A stretch of DNA of 64,000 nucleotides from Arenibacter sp. ARW7G5Y1 (GTDB lineage Bacteria; Bacteroidota; Bacteroidia; Flavobacteriales; Flavobacteriaceae): contig NZ_QJJZ01000011.1 of the NCBI RefSeq assembly GCF_003201775.1, positions 124,001 through 188,000 of the forward strand. The letters are read 5' to 3'. Each line of letters starts with the position of its first letter. Within the stretch, counting starts at the first letter, position 1. The position numbers and the translations under genes are program-made. The notes beneath the pieces were generated by a model. It was not told the DNA's origin. It searched no databases and saw only the letters and a list, made by a program, of their open reading frames with translations. Shown in pieces: positions 16,274 to 25,542 of the stretch.

Positions 16274-16402
16274 CGGATTAAATATTAAAAGTTAAATGTA
16301 TGGTCATCTTCGTGATTTTTAATCCTATAATATACGACTTATGTCCATTCTTTACCAATTAATTAGGTTTAAGTTTCAATCGAATGGTCAAACGGTAATA
16401 TC

Positions 16403-17614
16403 TCAATCAAAGTTTAGAACCTTCTCTAAAGCATCATCCGTTTCTTTGTGCATGAAATTTGACTGATAATTGACGGTGGTTGTAATAGAAGAATGCCGAT
16501 ATAATTTCTGAAGCATTTGAATTGGAATTTTATTGCCTGAAATATTACCGAAGCTGTGCCGTGCAATGTGCATACTGAGTTTCTTTTCAATACCAAGTTT
16601 TTCGGCTACCATTTCCAATCGCCTATTTAAGTTTCTAGTTATCGTCTTTACCCGAGTTACCACTTGCTTTTGGTCATTTAAATTAGTACCTTTTAAATAA
16701 GGAAAAACTAAATCATTTTTATGCTGTTGAACCGACGTATACAGGTATAGTAATCTTTTTGCCTTCTCAGGCACTGCTAGGGAAACTATTTTTTGGTTTT
16801 TCCCCATCCGATAATAAAGCCTATCATCTTTAAAATCCGAGCATTTCAATTTCAAAATATCACCGACCCTTATACCCGCAAAATAAAAACTTGTTAGCCA
16901 CGTATTAACTGTATTTTGTTGAGCCACTGTCAAGTCTCTTGCTGTTTCAAGCAATATGATCTCTTCCTTATTCAATCCGATTTTCTCACTTTCAGGGAAT
17001 TTTATCTGAATTTTTCCTTTTCCAAATGGATAGTTGCTATCGTCCACATGATATTCCTTTCGTGCCAAATTATAAACTGTTCTAATTAGCATAAGATAAT
17101 TAATAGCTGTTCTTGGAGCTACCTTTCGCTCATAAAGTAGATAGGCTTCAAACCGCCTTAACAAACTAACATCCAAATCGATAAACGGCAACTCCTTGCG
17201 CCCCAAAAAATCTTTGAATATATTCAATCTCTTTTCTTGATTGTAATGTTGATCGAATTTTTTACGTCTTAGTATGTTCCCAAGAAATAATTCACTGGCT
17301 AGAAAAAAATCTACCTTGGACTTACCAAGTATTTTATTTTTTATCTTCTTGGCAGATTGGTCGTTACCTTCCCCATCACTATCAATAAGTCTGTCATTTG
17401 CTTCTGATAGTTTCTTTGCAACCAACTTATTTAAACGGCTTGAGTTCGGATGTGATTTTCTTACTCTGTCGAATTTACTATCCCAGAATTTCTCGTCAAT
17501 ATATTGTCCAGTAAACAAGAATGATGATTTTCTATCTATGGTTACACGAATCGCGATAGGGAATAATCCCGCTTTGTTTGGTTTCCTCCTTAAAACTGCC
17601 TGTATTGTTGCCAT
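16403..17614 (-). CDS. int: Tyrosine recombinase/integrase of the ICE
   Basis: This is a 403-residue tyrosine recombinase. I start at the ATG at 17614 (MATIQAVLRRKPNKAG), the normal N terminus of Bacteroidota integrases, rather than at 17644. The domains in order are an arm-binding/AP2-like domain (about 1-95), a SAM-like core-binding domain (about 105-200) and the catalytic domain (about 210-400). The catalytic residues are visible: R249 in AGIRVGD, H349-x-x-R352 in HIARHSF, H374 in YRHSS and the nucleophile Y383 in NYQSN. It lies next to the tRNA 3' fragment at 17778-17818, so it presumably inserts the element into a tRNA-Met gene. Confidence 0.92.
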   Translation of the reverse strand: MATIQAVLRRKPNKAGLFPIAIRVTIDRKSSFLFTGQYIDEKFWDSKFDRVRKSHPNSSRLNKLVAKKLSEANDRLIDSDGEGNDQSAKKIKNKILGKSKVDFFLASELFLGNILRRKKFDQHYNQEKRLNIFKDFLGRKELPFIDLDVSLLRRFEAYLLYERKVAPRTAINYLMLIRTVYNLARKEYHVDDSNYPFGKGKIQIKFPESEKIGLNKEEIILLETARDLTVAQQNTVNTWLTSFYFAGIRVGDILKLKCSDFKDDRLYYRMGKNQKIVSLAVPEKAKRLLYLYTSVQQHKNDLVFPYLKGTNLNDQKQVVTRVKTITRNLNRRLEMVAEKLGIEKKLSMHIARHSFGNISGNKIPIQMLQKLYRHSSITTTVNYQSNFMHKETDDALEKVLNFD

Positions 17615-17777
17615 TATTTTGAAGTTCGATACTTCAAGATACAAAATCTAGGTACAACATAGGTACAACATTTGATGTTTTTACTTGGTTTTACAACATT
17701 TCATAATTTCACAACTCATCAATAAACTACTGATTATAAGCCATATAGAACCATATCAATACAGGTTTGTCAAAGTT

Positions 17778-17818
17778 CATAACCCGGAGGTCACGAGTTC
17801 AACTCTCGTTCTCGCTAC
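17778..17818 (+). other. tRNA-Met 3' fragment, probable ICE attachment site
   Basis: The segment starts at a CAT anticodon and continues with the 3' anticodon-stem strand, variable loop, a T-arm (ACGAG-TTCAACT-CTCGT, perfect stem) and an acceptor 3' strand TCTCGCT. The 5' half of the tRNA does not precede it: the upstream bases do not pair. This is the usual trace of an element inserted at the 3' end of a tRNA gene. The integrase gene ends the element 160 bases away, and a native-looking terminator follows at 17841-17866. Confidence 0.7.
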
Positions 17819-17840
17819 AAAACTTAAGTTTATAAAAATC

Positions 17841-17866
17841 AACGGATTGGTTACTGCCAATCCGTT
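17841..17866 (+). terminator. Rho-independent terminator after the tRNA fragment
   Basis: AACGGATTGG / CCAATCCGTT form a perfect 10-base stem with a 6-base loop, followed by a T7 run. It probably was the terminator of the chromosomal tRNA gene. Confidence 0.85.
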
Positions 17867-18172
17867 TTTTTATGCCTTCTATTTCCGTACTTTTGTCTAC
17901 CGTAAACGAAAACGCAAACGTTTTTAGGATGAAATTGAACTATTCCAGAAATAAGATATGGTTTAAATAGAGAAATATTTAACACCTATCCAAACTGGAA
18001 TTCTAAATATAATTCTCTTTCCATTATTCTTGGATATAGTATCTTTTAAAAACAATAACTTTAATGAAGTTTTAGAAAACTAAGCAGTTCCAATTAGGGG
18101 AAGCTAACAAAAATGCATAGCCATCGAAGGGAATGGCTATGACATCTTATACAGAAAACCTTGTGCACAATA
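17867..18172. other. Spacer after the ICE end
   Basis: This AT-rich stretch has no recognisable gene. It presumably carries the promoter of the following rightward gene. Confidence 0.45.
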
Positions 18173-18742
18173 ATGACGAATCGTATGAAATTAATATCAA
18201 CTGTTATTCTGATTGCTACAGCGTTAAGTGTTTATGGACAAAACAAAGTATTTGACAAGTGGACTGAAAAAGAAAAAAAGCAGTATCAGATACTGACTGA
18301 ATTAGCAAAATATGTAAACGGAAAGGATAGTACTGAACTATCTAAGAAAATCCTATTTGACAAATACGTTGAATTAAACTACGTACTAAAAGACACATCA
18401 GAAATACATAAGAAGGAACGGTTAAAGGCTTTTGATGGATTATTCTACTATTTCCGTAAAACGGTGGATAGCATCGGATTAAAAAATTTGGATGCCAAAC
18501 CAGTTCGATTTTATAAAAACCACAAGATTTATGAGCCATTTGATAAGGACGTGGCAATGGAGAGCATTAGTGGCAAAAAAATGTACACTCAGGATTCCAA
18601 TGTTTTTGCTTATTATCAAAAGAAAGAACCTGAAGAGCCATTAGGAACATTGCTATTTGATCCAGAAACTGACAAATTGGTTGCTTGGATTATGCTAAAG
18701 CAAGGCAGATACAAATATTTTCTAACCTTCAATCTATTTTAA
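18173..18742 (+). CDS. Exported protein of unknown function
   Basis: This protein has about 189 residues and a signal peptide (KLISTVILIATALSVYGQ). I use the ATG at 18173; an ATG at 18185 would also give a complete signal peptide. The mature part is charged and helical at first (DKWTEKEKKQYQILTELAKY) and ends with beta-like sequence (GTLLFDPETDKLVAWIMLK). There are no cysteines after the signal and no recognisable motif. It sits alone between the ICE end and the dehydratase gene. Function is unknown. Confidence 0.6.
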   Translation: MTNRMKLISTVILIATALSVYGQNKVFDKWTEKEKKQYQILTELAKYVNGKDSTELSKKILFDKYVELNYVLKDTSEIHKKERLKAFDGLFYYFRKTVDSIGLKNLDAKPVRFYKNHKIYEPFDKDVAMESISGKKMYTQDSNVFAYYQKKEPEEPLGTLLFDPETDKLVAWIMLKQGRYKYFLTFNLF

Positions 18743-19189
18743 TTACTGTGCACATCATAACCTATGAAGTAATGCGGGCAAAGGTTTTGAATCGAATCGT
18801 TTGCGTATTTTTATGTGACCGCAAAATTTTTGTGATTTCTATTTTTTGGAAAGGAATTCGTAATAACGCTGTGCTAATTTGGGAATTGAAGAATAATTAC
18901 AAAACAAAAAGCTTTGGCTAAGGGCTTAAACGGAAAGGTCAGTGCTTGTCCACTACCCCACTTGCCTTAACCGGGTCGTTGTGGTGCATTCGGCACATTA
19001 AATAATTCTTGACAGATGTTTGCCCTCCTCCTTTGCTTCTTTTCCCCCTGTTGCTTAAGCCATTCCCCATTTTTAGTGTAGGTAAATGTGAAGCAGTTTA
19101 AAATGATAAAGACGTATCCTTTAGAAAAATGTTTTCCTTTGTAACAGATAGATTAACTTGATACCTTAGTATCGTGATTTTAAAGAAAT
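18743..19189. other. Spacer upstream of the dehydratase gene
   Basis: No coding frame of quality is visible here. It is less AT-rich in the middle (about 18.93-19.06 kb), possibly a remnant of lost genes. It should carry the promoter for the dehydratase. Confidence 0.4.
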
Positions 19190-21184
19190 ATGAACAATAA
19201 CGATAAAGAGCACTTCCAAGAGAACAGTCCCTTTTATTTCCCATTGGAAGTTACCCCAAGAAAAGGGCTACTACCTATATCACGGGAAGACTATGAAGAC
19301 AAGCCGAGTGGTGACATCTTTGGTAAAATACAGGATGCCGGGATGAAGTGGAACCCTGAAGATGTAAATCAATCAGAATTCCTTATAATGAGTACTGCTG
19401 GAGGATTAAAGAACGGTGAAGAGACACTGGCACTGGGCATGCACTCAGGACATTTCGAATTGGGAGATGCCGCAAAGGTTGCTGCAAGTACTTTCAAAAA
19501 CCTGTTTACCAAACCCTATTATGTATCGGTATCAGATCCTTGTGACGGACGTACCCAAGGCACTACAGGTATGATGAATTCATTGGCCTATCGCAATCAT
19601 GCCGCCACAGTTTTAGGAGATTTAAGACGCTCTTTGCCCAATCGCAAAGGCGTAATGGGCATCGCTACTTGTGACAAAGGCCTACCTGCGATGATGATGG
19701 CATTGGCCAATGAATCCAATCTTCCAACGATTATTATGCCCGGTGGGGTAACATTGATCGCCAAAGGAATCAAAGACTTGGGTTCGGTACAGTCTTTACC
19801 ATCGCTTGTTTCCCACAAAGAAATATCATTGCAAGAGGCACAATCCCATGGATGTGCTTCTTGTGGGACACCAGGGGGAGGTTGTCATTTTTTGGGAACA
19901 GCAGCCACCTCCCAAGTCGTAGCAGAAGCATTGGGAATGGCATTGCCACATTCGGCACTGGCCCCCTCTGGTGGTAAGATTTGGTATGCCCTTGCCAAAG
20001 ATTCAGCAATTGCTCTGGTAAATCTGGCAAAAAACAATATAAATACCAGTCAGATCCTTACTCAAGATGCCGTTTACAATGCTATGGTAGTACATGCAGC
20101 TTTTGGCGGATCTACTAACCTCTTACTGCATATCCCTGCTATAGCCCATGCAGCGGGACTACAGATGCCTACTCGAGAAGAATGGGAGGATATTAACCGA
20201 AAAACGCCACGATTGGTCAATGTGCTCCCAGCAGGGAAGTACTCCACAGCACACGTTTATGCTGCCGGAGGAGTACCAGAGGTAATGATACATTTGCGAA
20301 AATTAGGGCTACTCAAAGAAGACTGCCTCACCGTTACAGGAAAAACCTTGGGCGAGAATTTGGATGTCTGGGAACAGGGCGGCAAAATGTTCTCTTGGGA
20401 AGCAGAGAATAAAAGAGATAGGCGTCAACAAGTACGATTTAACCTCCAATCATTTAATCCCGATGCACATCCTGATAAAGTGATACTATCCCCTGAAGCG
20501 GCGAAGAAGGCCAAGATGAAAAGCACCTTGACTTTCCCCTCCGGAAACTTGGCACCAGAAGGAGCGCTGATCAAAAGCGGTGCAATTGCTCCTGAGATGA
20601 TCGATGGCAACGGCATATACTACAAAAAAGGAGTTGCTAAAGTATTTGTCTCTGAAGCAAACGCCATTAAGGCAATTAATCATGGAGAGGTAAAGCCAGG
20701 TCATATTGTAATATTGATTGGGACAGGGCCAAGTGGCACAGGAATGGAAGAAACCTTCCAAATCACAGGTGCTCTGAAACAATTATCCTTTGGAAAAGAG
20801 ATAGCCCTGATTACCGACGGACGTTTTTCTGGCGTTTCCACAGGTGCATGTATAGGACATGTTGGTCCAGAGGCTCTGGTAGGAGGACCTATCAGTAAGG
20901 TTCAAGATGGAGATGTCATTGAGATCAAAATTGATTGTGATAATCTAAGTGGTAGTATAAACCTAATAGCCTCGCACAGCGATCCCGATGCCGAACTAAG
21001 TGAAGCCGACATAGCACAATTGTTTTCAAGCAGATCACCACATCCAGAACTTCGGCCACATCCAGAATTGCCCGATGATATTAAAATTTGGGCAGCAACG
21101 CAGAGCGGTATATGGGAAGGATGCGTACAGGATGCCGATCGGATTTTGAAGATTGTGAAAGCAGGAATGGATGTTTTGAAATAA
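19190..21184 (+). CDS. IlvD/Edd-family dehydratase, YjhG/YagF (D-xylonate dehydratase) type
   Basis: This 664-residue protein of the IlvD/Edd family removes water from sugar acids using an Fe-S cluster. Cluster cysteines are visible in VSDPCDGRTQG, IATCDKGLPA and CASCGTPGGGC. The length and the start (YYFPLEV-like, then PRKGLLPISREDYE) match the YjhG/YagF subgroup, known as D-xylonate dehydratases, rather than IlvD proper (about 560 residues). The C-terminal barrel motif GPSGTGMEE and DGRFSGVSTG is intact. Just before the end, a short internal repeat HPELRPHPELP lies in a loop. It stands alone, between two tRNA 3' fragments, without other xylonate genes nearby. Confidence 0.88.
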   Translation: MNNNDKEHFQENSPFYFPLEVTPRKGLLPISREDYEDKPSGDIFGKIQDAGMKWNPEDVNQSEFLIMSTAGGLKNGEETLALGMHSGHFELGDAAKVAASTFKNLFTKPYYVSVSDPCDGRTQGTTGMMNSLAYRNHAATVLGDLRRSLPNRKGVMGIATCDKGLPAMMMALANESNLPTIIMPGGVTLIAKGIKDLGSVQSLPSLVSHKEISLQEAQSHGCASCGTPGGGCHFLGTAATSQVVAEALGMALPHSALAPSGGKIWYALAKDSAIALVNLAKNNINTSQILTQDAVYNAMVVHAAFGGSTNLLLHIPAIAHAAGLQMPTREEWEDINRKTPRLVNVLPAGKYSTAHVYAAGGVPEVMIHLRKLGLLKEDCLTVTGKTLGENLDVWEQGGKMFSWEAENKRDRRQQVRFNLQSFNPDAHPDKVILSPEAAKKAKMKSTLTFPSGNLAPEGALIKSGAIAPEMIDGNGIYYKKGVAKVFVSEANAIKAINHGEVKPGHIVILIGTGPSGTGMEETFQITGALKQLSFGKEIALITDGRFSGVSTGACIGHVGPEALVGGPISKVQDGDVIEIKIDCDNLSGSINLIASHSDPDAELSEADIAQLFSSRSPHPELRPHPELPDDIKIWAATQSGIWEGCVQDADRILKIVKAGMDVLK

Positions 21185-21367
21185 GAAAAAGTACAACACA
21201 ATACGTATGGACGCATATCTGCCCCTATCCTGTAGGGATGGCGACATATGGTAACTCGTTTTGTTATAAAAGATAAAAAGGGTTGTAATATTATTTGGAA
21301 ATGTTTTATTTCCAAATAAGCTGGAAAGACATGTACATAGAGGGTTTCAAAATTCCATTTAGGAATC

Positions 21368-21408
21368 CATAACTTAGAGGTCACGAGTTCAACCCTCGTT
21401 CTAACTAC
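21368..21408 (+). other. Second tRNA 3' fragment (diverged)
   Basis: Thirty-five of 41 bases are identical to the fragment at 17778-17818, in the same register: CAT, then AGAGGTCACGAGTTCAAC, then CTCGTTCT. The T-arm still pairs, and the acceptor strand has changed to TCTAACT. No matching 5' half precedes it. It is interpreted as the trace of another insertion at a tRNA 3' end. Confidence 0.6.
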
Positions 21409-21836
21409 ATTATATAAATCACCCAAAACAGGCCTTCAGCCCTTTTGAGGATAATAGTTTTTAAAATACTAGCCGTGTAGGTAAAAAATAATTGAGACTT
21501 GATATTATTTTCTTGTGCGGTTTTCACTTAATTGACCTTACCAAACCAGTCTTCACTTCAAGTCCACGTGGCTAATGCGTACAAGCGGACTACGTTGCAG
21601 CACATTAGCTCTTCATGAAAACGAGAACTAAAACGTACACATTACCCACGCCCCATCGGCCATGGAATTCTATTGGGGTTGGATAATATGGAACCCTGAC
21701 CGACAAGAGGTACAACACCTAAAAGTATTTGGACATGTATACCATTTAGACGTTCGTAAAATAAATCTTCCCAATATAGGAGGAACAATATTTTTTGTTT
21801 GAATTCCCTTTGGGAATTATCCAATATAATGTTCTG
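21409..21836. other. Gene-free spacer
   Basis: This interval lies between the second tRNA fragment and the convergent FISUMP gene. No coding frame or strong hairpin is recognised. Confidence 0.45.
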
Positions 21837-23957
21837 TTATTGGTTCTTTACCAAACGTACGCTATCAGCAAAAGTTCCAGGTGGATTTGTAAACCTGAAG
21901 CTAGACGGACTTGCAGCTTCAATTTTTCTTCTAAAGGGGTTTCCTTCCCCAGTATCAGTGTCTGCCCATAAATATGCTTTAATGTCTATTGAACTGTATA
22001 CGCCGTTCGACCTGTATCCAGACATTGGGATATTCAATCCAGAGGATCCGCCCACTTTCATTTTTGTGCCTTGGTCCGTTCCTCTTGTTGTGTCTTCTCC
22101 ATTAATATTTAAATCGCTTGCAGGCATTCCTAGTTCAGTTTCCAATATTTTCCATTCAGCATCCGTTGGCAAGTGCCAGCCTGTTGGAATTGCAGCTTGT
22201 ACAGTAGCCCATTCGTACAATCGGCCATAGTTTGCATCGTTGGATATATCATCATCGTAACTATATGATCCTGAAGAATTGTAGACTAAATTCTCCGTCA
22301 TCCAAACCTGAGATCCAATTTTAATTGTTCCATATGTATGACCATCCCTAGTGTCCGTAAATGATCCAGTGAACAATGTCACAAAACTTCTCACTTCACT
22401 TGAAGTCACGTGAGTAGTTGATTTTGCATCTACGCGAAAATGGTAGGTTGTTCCCAATTCAAGTTCGATTGAAGTGAAGGATAGAGCGGTTTGATTAGGA
22501 CTGACCAAGTCTAAGTTTGCTGAATTCGTTCCTAAATACACATCATAAGTAATGGCATCACCTTCGGCATCAGTGGAAGCCATCCAACTAATTGTAATAG
22601 GTGTATTCACATTTGTCGCGTTAGGCGCTGGTGCCTGATCAAAGATCACTATTGAAGGAGCTGAGTCTGTCTGGGAGGCAGAACAGCCGTTGGAATTTAC
22701 AGTTTCTCCTGATTGTGTCCCTGGACATAAATCAATAGCATCCGTAACCCCATCACCATCAGAGTCCTTTTGACTACCTGAGCATCCTTGAGCATCTACA
22801 GCTTCTCCTGTTGGTGTATTTGGACACTGATCCAACTCATCATTAACTGTATCCCCGTCTGAATCAGTTTGAGTAGAAGAGCATCCAATAGAGCTCACTT
22901 CTTCTCCTGAAGGGGTATTTTCACATTGGTCTAGATTATCTGTTACTCCGTCTCCGTCCGTGTCCTTTTGACTAGCTGAGCATCCTTGCGCATCTGCTGT
23001 TTCTCCTGTTGGGGTATTGGGACACTGATCCAATCCATCATTAACTGTATCCCCGTCTGAATCAGTTTGGGTAGAAGAGCATCCAATCGAGCTTACTTCT
23101 TCTCCGGAAGGGGTATTTTGACATTGGTCTAGATTATCTGTTACTCCATCTCCATCCGTGTCCTTTTGACTATCAGAACAACCTTCACTATCAACCGTTT
23201 CTTCCGATGGCGTGTCTGGACATTGATCCAATCCATCAGCAACAGAATCTCCATCAGAATCAGTCTGAGACGAAGTACAACCATTACTATTAACGGGTTC
23301 TCCCAGGGGAGTTCCTGGACACAAATCCAAATCGTTCAGAATACCATCTCCATCCATATCTTGCTGATTTTCTGCACAACCCTTATCATCAACTGTCAAC
23401 CCTTGACCAGTGTCCGGACATTCATCTAAATTATCGGTAATACCATCAAGGTCAGTATCTCTCTGGCTAATGGAACAACCTGTTTCATCTACTGTTTCAC
23501 CCTCTGGGGTATCGGCACATTGGTCTACATCATCAAATACAGAATCTCCATCAGAATCTACTTGACTTTCCGAACAGCCATCCATATTTACAGTTTCCCC
23601 GGTAGTGGTTTCAGGACACTTGTCAATATCGTTCGGAACCCCATCACCATCCGTATCCTCTTTTTCAAAAACGGCGATAACCTCTGTGTCCGATTGTATT
23701 GTAAATGAATAGGGATTATCTGTCCCTGTAATATCGCCACTCCAATTCTTAAAATAGAATCCATTGGAAGGAGTTGCTGATATGGTCACCTTTTCTCCTG
23801 ATTCAAATGTACCTTGATTAGGGCTAATACTTCCTCCATCTATAGGAGATACATCACCTGTAAATTCATAAATGGTAATTTTTTCTTTGGAGCATGAACC
23901 AATTACGAACAGGAAAAGTGGGATTATGATAATTAAGGAATAAAATATTTTTTTCAT
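21837..23957 (-). CDS. Surface lipoprotein with InlB-like, thrombospondin type 3, Fn3-like and FISUMP domains
   Basis: This 706-residue lipoprotein has a lipobox near FVIGSC. Domains in order: a divergent InlB B-repeat (about 32-100, GEKVTISATPSNGFYFKNWSG type); about ten calcium-binding thrombospondin type 3 units (about 101-440), each with a D-x-D-x-D-G/S-x-x-D pattern followed by C-P-x-T and a G-C; an Fn3-like domain (about 445-540, YDVYLGTN, YHFRVDAK); and a C-terminal FISUMP domain (about 545-706) with KIGSQVWMTENL and PTGWHLPTDAEWK. The cysteines pair within units and Ca2+ stiffens the stalk. It probably presents the FISUMP head at the surface. Two 198-base units are near-identical at DNA level (22773-23168). 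Confidence 0.85.
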   Translation of the reverse strand: MKKIFYSLIIIIPLFLFVIGSCSKEKITIYEFTGDVSPIDGGSISPNQGTFESGEKVTISATPSNGFYFKNWSGDITGTDNPYSFTIQSDTEVIAVFEKEDTDGDGVPNDIDKCPETTTGETVNMDGCSESQVDSDGDSVFDDVDQCADTPEGETVDETGCSISQRDTDLDGITDNLDECPDTGQGLTVDDKGCAENQQDMDGDGILNDLDLCPGTPLGEPVNSNGCTSSQTDSDGDSVADGLDQCPDTPSEETVDSEGCSDSQKDTDGDGVTDNLDQCQNTPSGEEVSSIGCSSTQTDSDGDTVNDGLDQCPNTPTGETADAQGCSASQKDTDGDGVTDNLDQCENTPSGEEVSSIGCSSTQTDSDGDTVNDELDQCPNTPTGEAVDAQGCSGSQKDSDGDGVTDAIDLCPGTQSGETVNSNGCSASQTDSAPSIVIFDQAPAPNATNVNTPITISWMASTDAEGDAITYDVYLGTNSANLDLVSPNQTALSFTSIELELGTTYHFRVDAKSTTHVTSSEVRSFVTLFTGSFTDTRDGHTYGTIKIGSQVWMTENLVYNSSGSYSYDDDISNDANYGRLYEWATVQAAIPTGWHLPTDAEWKILETELGMPASDLNINGEDTTRGTDQGTKMKVGGSSGLNIPMSGYRSNGVYSSIDIKAYLWADTDTGEGNPFRRKIEAASPSSFRFTNPPGTFADSVRLVKNQ
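22773..23168 (-). repeat. Two near-identical 198-base tandem repeats
   Basis: The two copies (22773-22970 and 22971-23168) encode a 66-residue double unit beginning QKDTDGDGVTD. They differ at few positions and are a site prone to slippage or recombination inside the FISUMP gene. Confidence 0.75.
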
Positions 23958-24299
23958 TGTACATTTTGTTAGGCATGTTATTTAACTGCAATTCAATAAA
24001 AAAATATTCTATTGGGGGAACGAATTATAAAGATTAAAATTTACTTTAAAATTGTAAATCAAAAAATTAAAATCGATGTAATAACAATATTATGGTATGA
24101 ACGATTATTCTTGAAACCTTTTTAACTAATTATATGGATTCGGATTGTCATTATGTACTACGTACTTTATATTAAAAATTAATTATATTTATTCTTACAT
24201 ACTGTGTTACAATGGAAAGTATTCAAGTCCTGTCCCCAATTATAGCCAAACCGCTGCGCTTGAATAGGGAAAAACAACGTTGAGAAATAAAAGTGAAAG
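23958..24299. other. Divergent promoter region
   Basis: This very AT-rich interval separates the leftward FISUMP gene and a rightward small gene. I find no gene in it, and promoters for both genes should lie here. Confidence 0.45.
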
Positions 24300-24614
24300 G
24301 TGGCAAACAAAATTATTTTTTGGAAAGGATACTCTAAGGAAAGTAGGTATGAAACCCTTGATAAAATTAATCAGATTATAAATAGGTCGGGAGATGTTGT
24401 AGACGTAAAGCAGTTTTCTGATATTTCAATGTCCTTAAGAATTGAAGTTGAAGAGCAAAAAATAGAAAAACTTTATTTGGACTTAAAAAATTATATAGAG
24501 CTGGATGATTTTGATATTTTGGAATCAAGTACAAATAGTGAAAGAACAATATTTTTAAACATTTCCTTTTCACTGGGTAAAGGAAATATAGAAGTTGCCG
24601 TTCCCTATGTATAA
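24300..24614 (+). CDS. Small alpha/beta protein of unknown function
   Basis: This 104-residue frame starts with GTG (MANKIIFWKGYSKES). No in-frame ATG gives a better start. The pattern of two strand-helix-strand units (IIFWKGY, SRYETLDKINQIINRSGDVV, SMSLRIEVEEQKIEKLYLDL) suggests a ferredoxin-like fold. No family is recognised. It stands alone between the FISUMP gene and a decayed frame. Confidence 0.5.
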   Translation: MANKIIFWKGYSKESRYETLDKINQIINRSGDVVDVKQFSDISMSLRIEVEEQKIEKLYLDLKNYIELDDFDILESSTNSERTIFLNISFSLGKGNIEVAVPYV

Positions 24615-24648
24615 CCGTTAAATTTTAAATGATTAGGAATACGAAACT

Positions 24649-24806
24649 ATGATTAACTACCTTCCCTATGAAAAGCACCGGTCCTACCGGATTTTTATGG
24701 ACCTGGACGTTAGCTCATATCCATACCTTTAATCCCAATTGAAAATTCTGAGTAGTAAGGGATTCTATTTTACCATTGCAGGCAGGGCCATTATTGATCA
24801 ATAGAC
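24649..24806 (+). pseudogene. Decayed frame with internal stop
   Basis: A frame starting MINYLPYEKHRSYRIFMDLD is interrupted by TAA after about 27 codons and then continues in phase (SQLKILSSKGFYFTIAGRAI) to a TAG. The two halves read as one protein with a nonsense mutation. It is probably a remnant of a small gene. The family is unknown. Confidence 0.35.
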
Positions 24807-24828
24807 CATAGAATTATGGAAATAAAAA

Positions 24829-25371
24829 ATGAAAATAATTGAAACGACACTTCCGAACCATTCGTTGCTGAATTCTTCTGGCAACACATACGACTATGTG
24901 GATAGTTTTCAAGCTAGCCTATATGACCACGGAAATAAATTTACATCTACGGATATAGGCAGGGCATTTTTTTCAAGTGGACCAAAATGGGTAGAAAGGC
25001 TATTTGCCCTTAGAAATAAAATGGTATCCATTTTCGGGCTTAAAACCTCTGGTGATATAACCAAGAGGGAAAGGCAGCTCCAAAACTTTAAATGTGAACC
25101 AGGAGAACAAATGGGACTTTTTAAAGTGTTCGCCAAAACCGAAAACGAAGTCATTTTAGGGGAAGATGATAAACATCTGAATTTTAGGGTCTCACTATTT
25201 TTGGCACCTCATGCATCTGGAACCAAAAATAAGGACATCACCCTTACCACAACCGTAGAATTTAATAATTGGTTTGGTAAATTATACTTTCTTCCTGTTC
25301 GACCTTTCCACAAGCTAATTGTTCCAACCATGTTGAAAGGAATAATCAATAAATTGGAAATAAAGAAGTAA
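24829..25371 (+). CDS. DUF2867-like protein
   Basis: This 180-residue soluble protein has the pattern YDYVDSFQ, then FFSSGPKWVERLFALRNKMV and GLKT, then a beta-rich C-terminal part ending with a membrane-proximal helix FHKLIVPTMLK. This layout matches DUF2867 family proteins, for which no reaction is established. Codon use is like that of its neighbours. It is followed by a 170-base gap and then a dimeric-barrel-type gene. Confidence 0.7.
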   Translation: MKIIETTLPNHSLLNSSGNTYDYVDSFQASLYDHGNKFTSTDIGRAFFSSGPKWVERLFALRNKMVSIFGLKTSGDITKRERQLQNFKCEPGEQMGLFKVFAKTENEVILGEDDKHLNFRVSLFLAPHASGTKNKDITLTTTVEFNNWFGKLYFLPVRPFHKLIVPTMLKGIINKLEIKK

Positions 25372-25542
25372 AAACTAAATGATAAATAAAAACGGACCAT
25401 TAATAACCCTAGTAACAACTAGCAATTGTTGTATTTTTTTTAAAGTGCCTAATCCTTGGTTGTGAAATTTATTGTAATTTAAAATACGCTACTAGTTGTT
25501 CTATCACTCTACCTAACTTATACTGTAAAAGTCCCTTTAAAT

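Noticed and set aside
17685..17927. Frame across the tRNA fragment
   Set aside because: It runs through the tRNA 3' half and the terminator hairpin, so it cannot be a real gene.
22773..23168. Possible CRISPR array from tandem repeats
   Set aside because: The repeats are coding thrombospondin-type units in phase, with no spacers and no cas genes; no CRISPR array is seen in the window.
23166..23708. Rightward frames inside the FISUMP lipoprotein gene
   Set aside because: They arise from antisense of the Asp-rich repeats and consist of low-complexity Ile/Arg/Thr sequence.
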